Below, in pieces: positions 35,797 through 43,219 of a DNA stretch of 64,000 bases; position 1 is the stretch's first letter; each line of letters starts with the position of its first letter. The notes under the pieces were generated by a model. The model did no database searches, was not told where the DNA came from, and worked only from the letters and a program-made list of their open reading frames with translations. The DNA comes from Ignavibacteria bacterium (GTDB lineage Bacteria > Bacteroidota > Ignavibacteria > Ignavibacteriales > SURF-24): positions 1 through 64,000 of the forward strand of contig JAAXKQ010000003.1 of assembly GCA_025612245.1 (NCBI GenBank). Direction: 5' to 3'. The position numbers and the translations under genes are program-made.

Positions 35797-36627
35797 ATGA
35801 ACAGGACTGAGACGGCATTTGAAACTCTGGAGACTTTTATCAGTGATCCTAAAACACCGCTGGAGCGGAAGATATTCGACATTGGTCCCTGGTTCCATAA
35901 CCTCCACCTTCCAGATGGAACCCAGACGGCGCCAAACCACCCTCTGGGTGACTTCCCTTCCTTCAAGTGGGAGAAAATTTCAGGGGCAATCCCCAAAAGC
36001 CTCAAAGGCTGGAATGTGCTCGACATAGGATGCAACGCGGGCTTTTACAGTTTTGAACTTGCCAGGCGAGGCGCTTATGTTACGGGAATTGACCTGGACG
36101 GCCATTACCTGAGGCAGGCGCGCTGGGCTGCCAGGCAGTTCGGTCTGCAGGAAAAGGTAAAGTTCAGAAAAATGCAGATCTACGACCTTGCCCATTCCGG
36201 CACCACATACGACATGGTCGTCTTTATGGGGGTTTTCTATCACCTGCGATATCCCCTTCTTGCACTCGACATTGTGGCGCAGAAGTTCAAGAAGCTCCTG
36301 CTTTTCCAGACGCTTACAATGCCAGGTGAAGAGGTAATGGAAATGGTTGATGACCTGCCTATTGAAAACCGGGAAGTGATGCTTAATTCCGGCTGGCCCA
36401 AGATGGCATTTATTGAAAACAGCCTTGCCGGGGATGCAACAAACTGGTGGGCCCCGAACCATGCTGCCGTTGAAGCAATGCTCCGCTCCGGGGGACTTGA
36501 GGTCGTAAAGCGTCCCGATCATGAAGTCTACCTCTGCACGCATTCAGGCATTGAAAAGTCCGGGAATTATGAGCCCGAGGAGCTTTCTTCCGCCGCTAAA
36601 AGTGTCAGGAGTGTCATAACCGGATAA
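35797..36627 (+). CDS. SAM-dependent methyltransferase
   Basis: Class I methyltransferase of 276 residues. Motif I is VLDIGCNAGFYSFELA (near residue 73), followed by VTGIDLDGHYLRQARWAA and a post-motif block with FMGVFYHLRYPLLALD. The N-terminal WFHNLHLPDG and NHPLGDFPSFKW recall a methyltransferase family that accompanies sugar clusters of this type (TIGR04290, from memory). It probably O-methylates a sugar in the product. It is separated by 115 bases from the upstream CgeB gene and by 63 bases from the permuted-barrel gene. Confidence 0.87.
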   Translation: MNRTETAFETLETFISDPKTPLERKIFDIGPWFHNLHLPDGTQTAPNHPLGDFPSFKWEKISGAIPKSLKGWNVLDIGCNAGFYSFELARRGAYVTGIDLDGHYLRQARWAARQFGLQEKVKFRKMQIYDLAHSGTTYDMVVFMGVFYHLRYPLLALDIVAQKFKKLLLFQTLTMPGEEVMEMVDDLPIENREVMLNSGWPKMAFIENSLAGDATNWWAPNHAAVEAMLRSGGLEVVKRPDHEVYLCTHSGIEKSGNYEPEELSSAAKSVRSVITG

Positions 36628-36690
36628 ATGTGTCATGACCAAACGAATATAATCCGCTCTTGAAAAAGATGATTTTGGAAAGGAGTTCTG

Positions 36691-37638
36691 ATGATTGAAG
36701 CTATTAAGTTCTGGAACGAGCCAAATAATCTTTCGCACTGGGACTTTCAGATGGACCCCCAGTGGAAAGAATTCAGCTACATGATTAAGCTTGCGGCTGA
36801 TTCGGTTAGGAATCTCGCTCCCGATTTGAAACTGGTGCTGGGAGGTATCTCACCAATTGACCCTTTGTTTATACAGCTCTTAAAAGGCCATGGACTCCTG
36901 GATTCACTCGATGCAGTTGCCATACATGGGTTTCCGCTGGACTGGAATCACTGGTCAATATACGACTGGCCCAAAAAGATTGAGGAAATTGAGGCCGTGG
37001 CAGAGCTTCCCATCTGGGTTACCGAAGTGGGGGTCTCTTCTTTCGGAGCCGACGAAGTTCAGGTATTCGGGCTTAATAAAACCGCTGAACTTCTTCTAAA
37101 GCGAGCCGAAAGAGTTTACTGGTACAGCCTGCTTGACCTGCCCCCGGCCTGGGAGGCTACCACCAGGCACAAGGAAAGCGAAGGCAGCGCTTATTACAGG
37201 CACTTTTACATGGGACTCATACGTGCCGACGGCACGCCAAAGCCCGCCGTGGAGCATTTTAATCCTGAAATGGGAATCTGCCAGTGGATCCATTTTGAGG
37301 ACCACAGGCTAGAGGAGATAGTAGGGTGGCTGAGAAAACTGAAAGTTAAAAAGCTGAGAACAGGCATAAGCTGGGCCGACTGGTTCCGCCCTAATGCGCT
37401 CGAATGGTTCGACAGGCAGATGCAGGCAATCAGTGAGTTTGATACAACCGTTACGCTTTGCTTTACTCCCCCCTCGCGCGGCAAAAGACCCCACCATACA
37501 AGCCCGCCCGAGGACCCGGGCGAGTTTGCTTACTTTGCCGAAGAGGTGGTAAAGCGCTATGTCCTGAAGGACAGGGCTTCGGCAGATGAAAGCACAGGGG
37601 GCGGCAAGCTTAAAAGGGGGAATTCTGAAGAAGCATAG
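36691..37638 (+). CDS. Circularly permuted glycosidase-like TIM barrel
   Basis: The 315-residue protein starts directly at the acid/base strand (KFWNEPNNLSHWDF, Glu10) and proceeds through GGISPIDP, AIHGFPLDW and the nucleophile strand IWVTEVGVS (Glu112). After the last barrel element (MGLIRADGTPKPAVE) come the strands that open the barrel in the fusion protein at 26353: MGICQWIHFED, LKVKKLRTGISWADWF and VTLCFTPPSRGKRPHHTS, residues 194-290. The order is therefore B-A instead of A-B. A strong binding site (AAAGGAG, 5 bases before ATG) and only 63 bases to the previous gene argue against a truncated N-terminus. Both catalytic glutamates are kept, so unlike the fusion it may be an active beta-glycosidase or transglycosidase. 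The last 25 residues are a charged tail. Confidence 0.85.
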   Translation: MIEAIKFWNEPNNLSHWDFQMDPQWKEFSYMIKLAADSVRNLAPDLKLVLGGISPIDPLFIQLLKGHGLLDSLDAVAIHGFPLDWNHWSIYDWPKKIEEIEAVAELPIWVTEVGVSSFGADEVQVFGLNKTAELLLKRAERVYWYSLLDLPPAWEATTRHKESEGSAYYRHFYMGLIRADGTPKPAVEHFNPEMGICQWIHFEDHRLEEIVGWLRKLKVKKLRTGISWADWFRPNALEWFDRQMQAISEFDTTVTLCFTPPSRGKRPHHTSPPEDPGEFAYFAEEVVKRYVLKDRASADESTGGGKLKRGNSEEA

Positions 37639-37718
37639 CCCGAAACCGGGCAATTTCAGCTGGTTAATTGGTTTAGAATATCTGTTCTCAGGCTAACATT
37701 AAGCTCTTAGGTTAAAAT

Positions 37719-38804
37719 ATGAAACTTGTAATATTTGGACTTACCATCAGTTCTTCCTGGGGCAACGGGCATGCTACTATATGGCGAGGACTCTGCCGTG
37801 CAATGATAAGAAGGGGCTATAAGATAACTTTCTTTGAGCACGACGTGCCCTACTATGCAGCACACAGGGATTTGCATGAGATGCCGGGAATGGAAATTAT
37901 TCTCTACGGCAACTGGCAGGATGTAAGATCTACCGCCCATGAAAAGCTCAAAGACGCCGACATTGGAATGGTTACTTCTTACTGCCCCGATGCTATTGAA
38001 GCAGGCAGACTGCTCCTTTCTTCCAGGTGCGGCCTTAAGGTGTTCTACGACCTGGATACACCCGTTACATTAAAGTGCCTTTCCGCAGGAGAGAAGGTTG
38101 CGTACGTAGGTCCCGGGGGATTTGAAGACTACGACCTTGTTCTCAGCTATACCGGCGGCATTGCACTTGAAGAATTAAAAACCAAGCTCAGGGCCAGGAA
38201 AACGGCTGCCCTTTACGGCAGCGCTGACCCCGAGACTCATAAGCCAGTCCCGGAAGTTGAAAAATTCAGGTGCGACCTATCTTACCTAGGCACCTACGCC
38301 AGTGACCGCCAGGACGCACTTAACAGGTATTTCATTGTGCCGGCAGAAATGCTGCCCGGGAAACGCTTTATAATCGGGGGATCCCAGTATCCGGAGCTCT
38401 TCCCATGGCGCAGCAACATCTGGTACCTGGCTCACATTGCCCCTCCGGAGCACCCGGCATTCTACTCATCCTCACACTTTACCCTTAACGTTACGCGCGG
38501 TGCAATGGCGGAGATGGGTTACTGCCCTTCAGGAAGGCTCTTTGAGGCTGCCTCATGCGGAGTTCCAATTATCAGCGACAGCTGGCAGGGGCTGGAAGAG
38601 TTCTTTACCCCGGGGAAGGAAATCGTTACAGTGCAAAGTTCGCAGGACGTCGTGGATGCGCTGAATATGACAGAAGAGGAAAGGCAAAAAATTATACGAG
38701 CTGCGAGACAAAGGGTCCTTTCCGAGCACACACCGCAGCAGAGGCTCAAAAAGCTGGAGAAGATTCTAGAGGAGTACTACGAAAACAACAGAAAGGAGAA
38801 GTAA
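37719..38804 (+). CDS. CgeB-like glycosyltransferase 4
   Basis: 361 residues. SSSWGNGHATIWRGLC, VFYDLDTPVTLKCL, LSYLGTYASDRQDALNRYF and RLFEAASCGVPIISDSWQGL place it next to copy 3. The stop codon is one base before the ATG of the nucleotidyltransferase, so the two are probably translated together. The start has AGG upstream at a slightly long spacing. Confidence 0.88.
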   Translation: MKLVIFGLTISSSWGNGHATIWRGLCRAMIRRGYKITFFEHDVPYYAAHRDLHEMPGMEIILYGNWQDVRSTAHEKLKDADIGMVTSYCPDAIEAGRLLLSSRCGLKVFYDLDTPVTLKCLSAGEKVAYVGPGGFEDYDLVLSYTGGIALEELKTKLRARKTAALYGSADPETHKPVPEVEKFRCDLSYLGTYASDRQDALNRYFIVPAEMLPGKRFIIGGSQYPELFPWRSNIWYLAHIAPPEHPAFYSSSHFTLNVTRGAMAEMGYCPSGRLFEAASCGVPIISDSWQGLEEFFTPGKEIVTVQSSQDVVDALNMTEEERQKIIRAARQRVLSEHTPQQRLKKLEKILEEYYENNRKEK

Positions 38805-38805
38805 C

Positions 38806-39546
38806 ATGTGGGGTATTATTCCGGCAGCAGGCTCCGGAAGCAGGATCCAGCCGCTTGCTTTTTCAAAGGAACTCCTGCCCGTTGGCAGCAGACTGGACGG
38901 GCAGATGGAAAGGCCCAAAGCTGTAAGCGAATACCTGGTGGAAAGAATGATTACGGCAGGAGCAAAGAAAATCTTAATTGTCATCTCCCCCGGAAAGTCA
39001 GACATAATGGAATACTACGGGCAGGGCACCCAGTCCGCAAATTTCTGCTATACGGTCCAGCAGCACCCGAAAGGTCTTTGCGACGCCATCTTCAGCGCGC
39101 TTCCCTTTATCGGGAAAAATGAAAGCGTGCTCATTGGGCTTCCCGACACCATCTGGTTCCCGGAAGAAGGGCTTTGCGACCTTCCCGAGGATAAGCTATC
39201 GTTTCTCCTCTTCCCGGTCAGTCACCCCGAGTTTTTTGATGCCGTTGTAACCGACGAGAAAGGTAGCGTCAAAAAAATTGAAGTCAAGCAGAAAGAGGCC
39301 CATTCAAACTGGATCTGGGGGGCTTTCAAGATGCCGGGAAGCGTGCTTCATGAACTCCACAGCCTCTGGCTTCAAAGAGGAAAAAAAGACGAGTACATAG
39401 GTACACTTGTGAACTCTTATTTATCGCTTGGAGGTGAGGCCCGGGGCCTAAGGAAAGGGCAGTCGTATGTTGACGTCGGAACGCTCAACGGCTACCGCGA
39501 GGCGATAAACCTTCTTTACTCAAAGCAGAAAACCGTACTGGAATGA
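38806..39546 (+). CDS. Sugar-1-phosphate nucleotidyltransferase
   Basis: It makes NDP-sugars from NTP and a sugar 1-phosphate. The signature loop IIPAAGSGSRIQPLAFSKELLP (about residues 4-25) and YLVERMITAGAKKILIVI are the standard pyrophosphorylase fold. The metal-site region is VLIGLPDTIWFP, and VKKIEVKQKE and WIWGAFKMPGSV follow. At 246 residues it lacks the C-terminal left-handed helix of bifunctional enzymes. GGAGAAGTAAC before ATG gives a firm start. It probably activates the sugar donor used by the neighbouring transferases. Confidence 0.9.
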   Translation: MWGIIPAAGSGSRIQPLAFSKELLPVGSRLDGQMERPKAVSEYLVERMITAGAKKILIVISPGKSDIMEYYGQGTQSANFCYTVQQHPKGLCDAIFSALPFIGKNESVLIGLPDTIWFPEEGLCDLPEDKLSFLLFPVSHPEFFDAVVTDEKGSVKKIEVKQKEAHSNWIWGAFKMPGSVLHELHSLWLQRGKKDEYIGTLVNSYLSLGGEARGLRKGQSYVDVGTLNGYREAINLLYSKQKTVLE

Positions 39547-39595
39547 CTATCCAAAGTGTGAATTTTCTGTAAATGAATTTAATTAAAAGAAATTT

Positions 39596-40453
39596 ATGAA
39601 AGAGCTTAACATGAATACGATATTGGATTCCAGGGCAGAGAATAACGCTGACTCCGACGTCCTGGAATTTTTCTGCGGCAATGAAGATATACTCCTGAAA
39701 ACTGCAATCATTGCGGCTCATCCAGATGATGAGGTCATAGGTGCCTCAAGCAGGCTTCCGCTGTTAAAAAATGTCTATATTGTTCACACTACAGACGGCG
39801 CACCGCGTAACATGCTGGATGCCAGGGCATCGGGCTTTCATAATCTGAGCGACTATGCAGCGGCACGGCGCAAGGAACTATTCTCGGCGCTTGAAATTGC
39901 GGGCGTTCCGCCCAACAGGTGCCTTGAGCTGGGCTTTAAGGACCAGGAGGCTTCTTTTAACCTTATAGAACTGTCAAAAAGGCTTGAAGAGCTCTTAAGG
40001 GAATTGCGCCCGGAGATAATTCTTACGCACGCATACGAAGGCGGGCACCCCGACCACGACTCGACAGCCTTTGCCGTGCACACGGCCTGCGCTTCCATAT
40101 ACGGCAAGGGGTTTGCTCCGCCTCTTATAGTGGAGTTCACCTCTTATCACGACAGCCGCGGCTCCATAGTGACTTCCGAATTCCTTTCAGGAATTGAGGC
40201 ACGAACCTGCACAATTCTCCTGTCGGAAGAAGAAAAGGCCATAAAAAAAAGAATGGTGGATTGCTTTGTGACGCAGAAGAATGTGCTTACGCTTTTTAAG
40301 ACTGAAAAGGAGGCTTTCCGCTTTGCGCCGGCCTACGATTTTATTAAACCTCCGCACGAAGGCACTCTTTATTATGAGCACTTCGACTGGGGTATTGACG
40401 GAAAAAGCTGGAGGCGGCTTGCCGCAGAGGCTCTGGAACTCTTAAACAGGTAA
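39596..40453 (+). CDS. PIG-L family N-deacetylase
   Basis: Zinc-dependent de-N-acetylase for GlcNAc-type sugars, the family of MshB, BshB and PIG-L. The metal motif is AAHPDDEVIG (His42, Asp44, Asp45) and the second ligand region is THAYEGGHPDHDS. At 285 residues it has a 30-residue leader before the fold. A second in-frame ATG at 39611 is equally possible because neither start has a strong binding site. It would uncover an amine on a glucosaminyl unit, which the FemAB-like protein encoded two genes downstream could then acylate. Confidence 0.9.
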   Translation: MKELNMNTILDSRAENNADSDVLEFFCGNEDILLKTAIIAAHPDDEVIGASSRLPLLKNVYIVHTTDGAPRNMLDARASGFHNLSDYAAARRKELFSALEIAGVPPNRCLELGFKDQEASFNLIELSKRLEELLRELRPEIILTHAYEGGHPDHDSTAFAVHTACASIYGKGFAPPLIVEFTSYHDSRGSIVTSEFLSGIEARTCTILLSEEEKAIKKRMVDCFVTQKNVLTLFKTEKEAFRFAPAYDFIKPPHEGTLYYEHFDWGIDGKSWRRLAAEALELLNR

Positions 40454-40467
40454 GAAATGCATTTGAA

Positions 40468-41568
40468 ATGAAACATGCAGGAAAACTTAACATATTGAGC
40501 GTCGCATTTCCTTTTGCGCCCGTAAGGACCGATACGGCAGGCGGAGCTGAACAGGTGCTTGCAATGATTGATGAGGCTTTGTGTGAAGCCGGGCACAATT
40601 CAACTGTTATTGCCTCTGAAGGCTCATGCGTAAAAGGAAGGCTCATTAAGACTCCCGGCGTTAAGGGCTCAATTGATCCAAATGCGGCTGAATTCTTCGA
40701 GGAGCACCACCTTCTTGCAATTGAACAGGCGCTTGGGCGCAGGGAAATAGACCTTGTTCACATGCACGGCATTGACTTTGCACAATACATCCCCAGAACC
40801 CGTGTACCCATTCTTGTAACGCTTCACCTCCCTTTATCCTGGTATCCGCAGGACAAGCTGACTAATCCCCCCGAAGGGGTTTATTTTAACTGCGTATCTA
40901 ATTCGCAGTATGAAAGCCGTCCTGAAATGCCAACGCTGCTTGGTTTTGTTGATAACGGCGTAAAGCTAAAGAATTTCAAAGTCAGCGTAAGCAAGCATAA
41001 TTACGCCCTTTCGCTTGGAAGGATATGCTGGGAAAAAGGTTATCACGCGTCGCTTGATGCCGCAAAGAAAGCAGGCATACCGCTCATAATTGCGGGAGAG
41101 CTCTTCCCTTATGAATACCACAAGGAGTACTACAACAGTGAAATATTGCCCAGGCTTGACGGGGAAAGTTATAAATTTATTGGTCCCGTGGGTCTTGAGA
41201 AAAAGAAAAGGCTTCTGTCGGCGGCAAAGTGCCTGCTCGTTCCAAGCCTGGTTCCCGAGACCAGTTCCCTTGTAGCAATGGAGGCTCTGGCCTGCGGAAC
41301 CCCGGTTATTGCTTATCCTGCAGGAGCACTGTGTGAAATAGTTGAGGACGGTAAAACAGGATTCATCGTAAACAGCATAGATGAAATGGCTGAAGCAATT
41401 AAAATGGCGGATAAAATAGATCCCGCGGTCTGCCGCAGGACAGCCCGTAAAAGGTTCTCTTCTGAAAAAACAATCAGGAAATACTTCAACCTGTACAGAA
41501 GAATAATAGCAGATTTTAATTCTGCCCCGTTAAGAAAAGAATCAAAAAAAAGGATTCTTAATGGATGA
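40468..41568 (+). CDS. GT4-family glycosyltransferase
   Basis: GT-B enzyme of 366 residues. It opens with SVAFPFAPVRTDTAGGAEQVL, the acceptor-side glycine loop of GT4 enzymes such as MshA and BshA. The donor side has SLGRICWEKGYH and the ExxE region LVPSLVPETSSLVAMEALACG. Its neighbours on either side are a PIG-L deacetylase and an acyltransferase, the same gene trio seen in mycothiol and bacillithiol synthesis, although no cysteine ligase is visible. The stop overlaps the next start by 8 bases. Confidence 0.9.
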   Translation: MKHAGKLNILSVAFPFAPVRTDTAGGAEQVLAMIDEALCEAGHNSTVIASEGSCVKGRLIKTPGVKGSIDPNAAEFFEEHHLLAIEQALGRREIDLVHMHGIDFAQYIPRTRVPILVTLHLPLSWYPQDKLTNPPEGVYFNCVSNSQYESRPEMPTLLGFVDNGVKLKNFKVSVSKHNYALSLGRICWEKGYHASLDAAKKAGIPLIIAGELFPYEYHKEYYNSEILPRLDGESYKFIGPVGLEKKKRLLSAAKCLLVPSLVPETSSLVAMEALACGTPVIAYPAGALCEIVEDGKTGFIVNSIDEMAEAIKMADKIDPAVCRRTARKRFSSEKTIRKYFNLYRRIIADFNSAPLRKESKKRILNG

Positions 41569-42595
41569 TAACCCTGGAATTTCTCTTCATTTAAGAGAAT
41601 TAAAAACATTACCTGAGCTTACGGAAATAAGCAGCGAATGGAATGAGCTCTATGAAGCTTCCCCTGTGGCCACGCCTTTTCAGTCCCCTTCCTGGATAAT
41701 TAACTGGTGGAAGCATTTTGGAAATGAGAAGCTGTGGGTAGTTGCTGTCTATAACCGCAGAGTCCTCGCCGGATTTTTGCCAATATACATATTTAATTTC
41801 GAAAGCGGCAATGAATCTCTCAGGCAGCTTACTTTTATCGGCACCGGGAATACCGATTACATGGATATTCTTTGCCGGCCTGAACTGGAGGCTGAAACCA
41901 TCCGTATGGTCTCTGAATTCCTTGCCGGCAGCAGCAATAGCTGGGATATTTGCGACTTCCAGGAGCTGAGGCAATCCTCCCCAATGCTCAATATCAAATT
42001 AGGCGAAGAATTTGAAATTAAAACTACTCATTCCGGCGTATGCCCTGTTACAGTCCTGCCCGAATCCTTGGATAAATATCTTCACAGCCTGCCGGTTTCA
42101 TTCAGGAAAAATATCATCCGTGCGCGGCGGCAGCTTAGTGATTTGGGAGAGCTCAGCCTGGAGGTTGCAAAAGAAGAAAACCTGGATGAATATATGGCCT
42201 GGCTTTTCAGGCTCCACAACGCCAGCTGGCACAAAAGGAATATGCCGGGATTACTTGCTGAATCGGCACTGCAGGACTTTCACAGGGAAACCGCAAAAGA
42301 ACTCTTTCAAAACAAAATTATGCGCCTTTACGTGCTAAAGCATAATGGCAAAGTTATATCTGCCGTCTATTCACTTATCAAAGACAGCAGGTTATACTAT
42401 TACATTGGAGGCTTTGACCCTGTGTTCTCAAAATTCAGCCCCGGTTCAGTAATACTGCTTGAGATCATTAAAAATGCGATTTCAGAAGGAATAAGGAAAT
42501 TCGATTTTTTAAGGGGGTCTGAAGACTATAAATATAAATGGAACGCAGAAGACAGGAGTAACTTCAGAATGTTCATTAAAAAGAAGGATCACTAA
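41561..42595 (+). CDS. FemAB/BioF2-like GNAT acyltransferase
   Basis: 344 residues with two GNAT-related folds. The hallmarks are FQSPSWIINWWKHFG, the RKNIIRARRQL basic helix and, near the end, FDPVFSKFSPGSVILLEII and FDFLRGSEDYKYKW, as in the acetyltransferase_6 family. Members transfer acyl or aminoacyl groups to amines in envelope or exopolysaccharide pathways. Downstream of a PIG-L deacetylase, N-acylation of a freed amino sugar is a reasonable inference. The acyl donor is unknown. Confidence 0.88.
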   Translation: MDDNPGISLHLRELKTLPELTEISSEWNELYEASPVATPFQSPSWIINWWKHFGNEKLWVVAVYNRRVLAGFLPIYIFNFESGNESLRQLTFIGTGNTDYMDILCRPELEAETIRMVSEFLAGSSNSWDICDFQELRQSSPMLNIKLGEEFEIKTTHSGVCPVTVLPESLDKYLHSLPVSFRKNIIRARRQLSDLGELSLEVAKEENLDEYMAWLFRLHNASWHKRNMPGLLAESALQDFHRETAKELFQNKIMRLYVLKHNGKVISAVYSLIKDSRLYYYIGGFDPVFSKFSPGSVILLEIIKNAISEGIRKFDFLRGSEDYKYKWNAEDRSNFRMFIKKKDH

Positions 42596-42600
42596 GCAAT

Positions 42601-43212
42601 ATGACGACTTTTTATCTCATGCGTCATGGCAACACGACCGCCGGAGACACTATTCCCGGAAGACTGCCCGGCGTGCATTTAAGCCCAAGCGGGCACGATC
42701 AGGCACTCCGCCTTACTGAAAGGCTTGCCGAGGTTCCTTTTGAGGCAATTTTCTCCAGCCCTCTTGAAAGAGCACGGGAGACTGCGGCGCCCTTGTGTGA
42801 GCGCCGGAATGTGAGTCCTGTAATTCTGGAGAGTATAATTGAAATTGACTTCGGGGACTGGACAGGTAAGAGCTTTAGCGAACTGGAGCCAGATGAAAGG
42901 TGGAAGCAATTCCATAGCTTCAGAAGCGGGACACGCCCCCCGAACGGGGAACTTATGGCAGACGTACAGAAAAGAATGGTAGACCAGATTGAACGCCTGC
43001 AGCATCAGTATCCCAACGGCATACTGGCCCTTTTCAGCCATGGTGACCCAATAAAGGTAGCTATCGCGCACTACGCCGGAATTCCTCTGGATTTTATACT
43101 GCGGATAAAAATAAATACCGGCTCCTTCAGCGTCATTTCAGTTGATGACTGGGGACCTAAGATCCATTGCATTAACCAGACGGGCGAACTGCCTGACCTT
43201 AAACCATTCTAA
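42601..43212 (+). CDS. Histidine phosphatase (phosphoglycerate mutase-like)
   Basis: 203 residues with YLMRHGNT at the N-terminus (phosphohistidine His8/9 region), SSPLERARETA and ALFSHGDPI for the second catalytic histidine. The family removes phosphate from sugars and small metabolites. In this cluster it could dephosphorylate a sugar- or inositol-phosphate intermediate. It starts 5 bases after the acyltransferase and is followed at 7 bases by the last cluster gene. Confidence 0.9.
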   Translation: MTTFYLMRHGNTTAGDTIPGRLPGVHLSPSGHDQALRLTERLAEVPFEAIFSSPLERARETAAPLCERRNVSPVILESIIEIDFGDWTGKSFSELEPDERWKQFHSFRSGTRPPNGELMADVQKRMVDQIERLQHQYPNGILALFSHGDPIKVAIAHYAGIPLDFILRIKINTGSFSVISVDDWGPKIHCINQTGELPDLKPF

Positions 43213-43219
43213 AGGAACT

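Noticed and set aside
36691-37638. Reading the permuted barrel as a truncated, decaying glycosidase
   Set aside because: The missing N-terminal strands are present at the C-terminus, both catalytic glutamates are kept and the start has a strong binding site.
23431-42595. Calling the region a mycothiol pathway
   Set aside because: No cysteine:glucosaminyl-inositol ligase is present, and the many extra transferases do not fit; only the general enzyme types are shared.
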